DNA of 8,661 bases from Nanobdellota archaeon. GTDB taxonomy: Archaea; Nanobdellota; Nanobdellia; Pacearchaeales; GW2011-AR1. Where the stretch lies: the NCBI GenBank assembly GCA_018830685.1, contig JAHJRR010000059.1:1-8661 (forward strand), in the 5' to 3' direction. This document shows positions 6,800-8,661 of the stretch, one piece after another; position 1 is the stretch's first letter, and the number at the start of each line of letters is the position of its first letter. Below the pieces are notes generated by a model, which searched no databases, was not told where the DNA came from, and was given only the letters and a program-made list of their open reading frames with translations. Position numbers and translations under genes: made by a program.

Positions 6800-8661
6800 A
6801 TGAAAAACTTAATAACAGAATCACATGTTGAAGAACACGCAATAGACATATTGAAAGATAGTTTGGGCTATGATTATGAATATGGGCCAGATATATCTGT
6901 GGATGGAAGCAAAAAGGAAAGAAAAGATTATCGGGAAGTTGTTTTGGTTGAGAGACTGAGAAAGGCTTTGAAAAGGATAAATTCTCAAATTCCTGAAGAT
7001 GCATTGGATGAAGCAGTAAAGAAGACGTTGAATATTGATAATCCAAAAATGATAGATGATAATCAAGCTTTCCATAAATTACTTGTTGAAGGTGTTCCTG
7101 TTTCTTTTAGGAAAAGTGGAAAAGTTGTGCATGATTCTGTAAAAATTATTGATTTTGAGAATGTAGATAAAAATGAGTTTTTAGTTGTAAATCAATTTAC
7201 AATTATTGAGAAAAGCGATAGAAGACCAGATGTTATTTTGTTTGTGAATGGATTGCCTCTTGTTTTGGTAGAACTAAAAAATATAGCAGATGAGAAGGCA
7301 GATGTTTATGAGGCATTTAAACAAATTCAGACATACAAAGAACAAATCCCTTCTGTTTTTAGATTCAATGAGATGTGTGTAATAAGCGATGGACAGGAAG
7401 CAAGGGCTGGAACATTAAGTTCTAATTTTGATAGATTTATGCCTTGGAAATCTATTAATGGAAAGAAAGTTGAAAAAGGAAAATTAGAGTTGGAAGTTTT
7501 GCTTAAAGGAATGTTGAACAAGGAAACTATTTTGGATTTAGTTAAGAGTTTTATTGTTTATGAAAAAGAAAGAGATGTTAAGAATAATACAACAAAAATC
7601 ATAAAGAAATTAGCAGCATATCATCAATACAACGCAGTTAACAAAGCATTTGATTCTACTGTTAAGGCGAAAGATGGAAGTCATAAAGCTGGAGTTGTTT
7701 GGCATACACAAGGAAGTGGAAAAAGTTTGTCTATGGTGTTTTATGCAGGAAAGTTAGTTGCATCAAAAGAAATGGGAAATCCAACAATTGTGGTTTTAAC
7801 AGATAGGAATGATTTAGATGGGCAGTTGTTTGATACTTTTGGAAAATGTGAAGGATTATTGAGACAAGAACCTAAACAAGTAGAAAATAGAAATGATCTT
7901 AAAGAAAAATTAAAGGTTGCATCTGGCGGAATTGTATTCACAACAATGCAGAAATTCTTTCCAGAAGAAGATCAAGAAGAATATCCAATGCTTTCTGAAA
8001 GAGAGAATATTGTTATTATTGCTGATGAGGCTCATAGAACTCAATATGGATTTAAAGCAAAAGCAGATAAAGATAAGGGAAGGATTACTTATGGTTTTGC
8101 TAAATATGTTAGAGATGCTTTGCCAAATGCTTCTTTCATAGGATTTACTGGAACCCCTGTTGAAAAATTTGATAGAAATACTAAGGCTGTTTTTGGAAAT
8201 TATGTTGATACTTATGATATAAAACAGGCGGTTGATGATGGGGCTACAGTCAAGCTTTACTATGAAAGCAGGCTTGCTAAGTTAGGGATTAAACCTGAAG
8301 AAAGAAGAAAGATAGATCCAAGAGTTGAAGAAATAACTGAGGGACAAGAAGATAATGTAAAGGATAAATTAAAATCAAAATGGGCCAGAATGGAAAAACT
8401 TGTTGGAAGTCCAGAGAGAATAGCTAAGGTTGCAAAAGATATTGTTGAACATTTTAAAGAGAGGACTGGGGCTTTGGAAGGTAAGGGAATGATTGTTTGC
8501 ATGTCAAGGAGAATCTGTGTAGATTTGTATAATAAAATAATAAGATTAAGACCTGAATGGGATAATGAAAATGATGATAAGGGAATTATCAAAGTGATTA
8601 TGACTGGTTCTGCTACTGACGATGCAAGTTGGCAACAACATGTTAGAAATAAAAAGAGAAG
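6800..8661 (+). CDS. hsdR: Type I restriction-modification system, restriction (R) subunit, 3' end outside window
   Basis: This is the ATP-dependent DNA translocase and endonuclease subunit of the Type I complex. The frame is open for 620 codons to the right edge; family members are usually near 1,000 residues, so the C-terminal helical part that docks on HsdM/HsdS is missing here only because the window ends. The N-terminal nuclease domain has RPD144 and E158-L-K160 (VELKN), the PD-(D/E)xK core. The motor has Walker A TQGSGKS (303-309, K308), the Walker B/DEAH box (409-412, in ADEAHRTQ) and GFTGTP (448-453, motif III). The second motor domain starts near 560 (GKGMIVCMSRR). ATG 6800 is preferred because an in-frame TAA (6788-6790) lies 9 nt upstream and the start MKNLITESHVEEHA is family-like. 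Sampled lines are about 33-37% G+C, like hsdM and unlike the genes between. Confidence 0.96.
   Translation, partial: MKNLITESHVEEHAIDILKDSLGYDYEYGPDISVDGSKKERKDYREVVLVERLRKALKRINSQIPEDALDEAVKKTLNIDNPKMIDDNQAFHKLLVEGVPVSFRKSGKVVHDSVKIIDFENVDKNEFLVVNQFTIIEKSDRRPDVILFVNGLPLVLVELKNIADEKADVYEAFKQIQTYKEQIPSVFRFNEMCVISDGQEARAGTLSSNFDRFMPWKSINGKKVEKGKLELEVLLKGMLNKETILDLVKSFIVYEKERDVKNNTTKIIKKLAAYHQYNAVNKAFDSTVKAKDGSHKAGVVWHTQGSGKSLSMVFYAGKLVASKEMGNPTIVVLTDRNDLDGQLFDTFGKCEGLLRQEPKQVENRNDLKEKLKVASGGIVFTTMQKFFPEEDQEEYPMLSERENIVIIADEAHRTQYGFKAKADKDKGRITYGFAKYVRDALPNASFIGFTGTPVEKFDRNTKAVFGNYVDTYDIKQAVDDGATVKLYYESRLAKLGIKPEERRKIDPRVEEITEGQEDNVKDKLKSKWARMEKLVGSPERIAKVAKDIVEHFKERTGALEGKGMIVCMSRRICVDLYNKIIRLRPEWDNENDDKGIIKVIMTGSATDDASWQQHVRNKKR

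Noticed and set aside
6780..7075. Two minus-strand open frames opposite the hsdR start
   Set aside because: Both overlap the HsdR N-terminus and each other, with hydrophobic/His-rich translations typical of antisense reading of AT-rich genes.
7917..8141. Plus-strand open frame inside hsdR in another frame
   Set aside because: It is fully nested in the helicase domain of HsdR, with a Lys/Leu-rich product and no independent support.
8260..8592. 110-codon open frame on the minus strand
   Set aside because: It lies wholly opposite the motor region of hsdR, has a low-complexity Ser/Leu-rich product and no ribosome site or family features.

Overview
The window holds one plus-strand block: a Type I restriction-modification (R-M) locus in which unrelated genes sit between the core subunits. 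The order is hsdM (methyltransferase), a Shedu/DUF4263-type nuclease gene, hsdS (specificity), a small three-helix membrane protein, a large unrecognised 638-residue protein, a 74-residue two-helix membrane protein, and hsdR (restriction/translocase subunit, cut off by the right edge after 620 codons). The hsd genes and the Shedu nuclease are recognisable from motifs. The three genes between hsdS and hsdR are not.

Organism: AT-rich coding sequence, near-exclusive AGA/AGG arginine codons, and archaeal-looking TATA boxes about 25-28 nt upstream of the hsdM and hsdR start codons, with no evident Shine-Dalgarno (SD) site there, suggest an archaeon with leaderless transcripts. A small-genome (DPANN-like) lineage would fit. 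This is inference: Type I R-M genes move between domains, and no ribosomal or housekeeping gene is present to settle it.

Layout: positions 1-260 are non-coding and much richer in G+C than the rest. They hold a 12-bp-stem hairpin, a tRNA T-arm-like segment, and an 18-nt imperfect direct repeat. From hsdM to the 74-residue gene the coding sequences are separated by 3 nt or less, or overlap (3-nt gap, 32-nt overlap, ATGA overlap, 26-nt overlap, 1-nt gap), so they look like a single operon. hsdR follows after 39 nt with its own TATA-like box, so restriction may be transcribed separately from modification.

Working model: HsdM2S methylates and HsdR2M2S cuts unmodified DNA. Shedu is a known anti-phage nuclease family. 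The membrane protein plus 638-residue protein may form a second, membrane-linked defence module with the 74-residue protein. Sampled lines show lower G+C in the Shedu and 638-residue genes than in hsdM and hsdR, as expected if these genes were inserted later.
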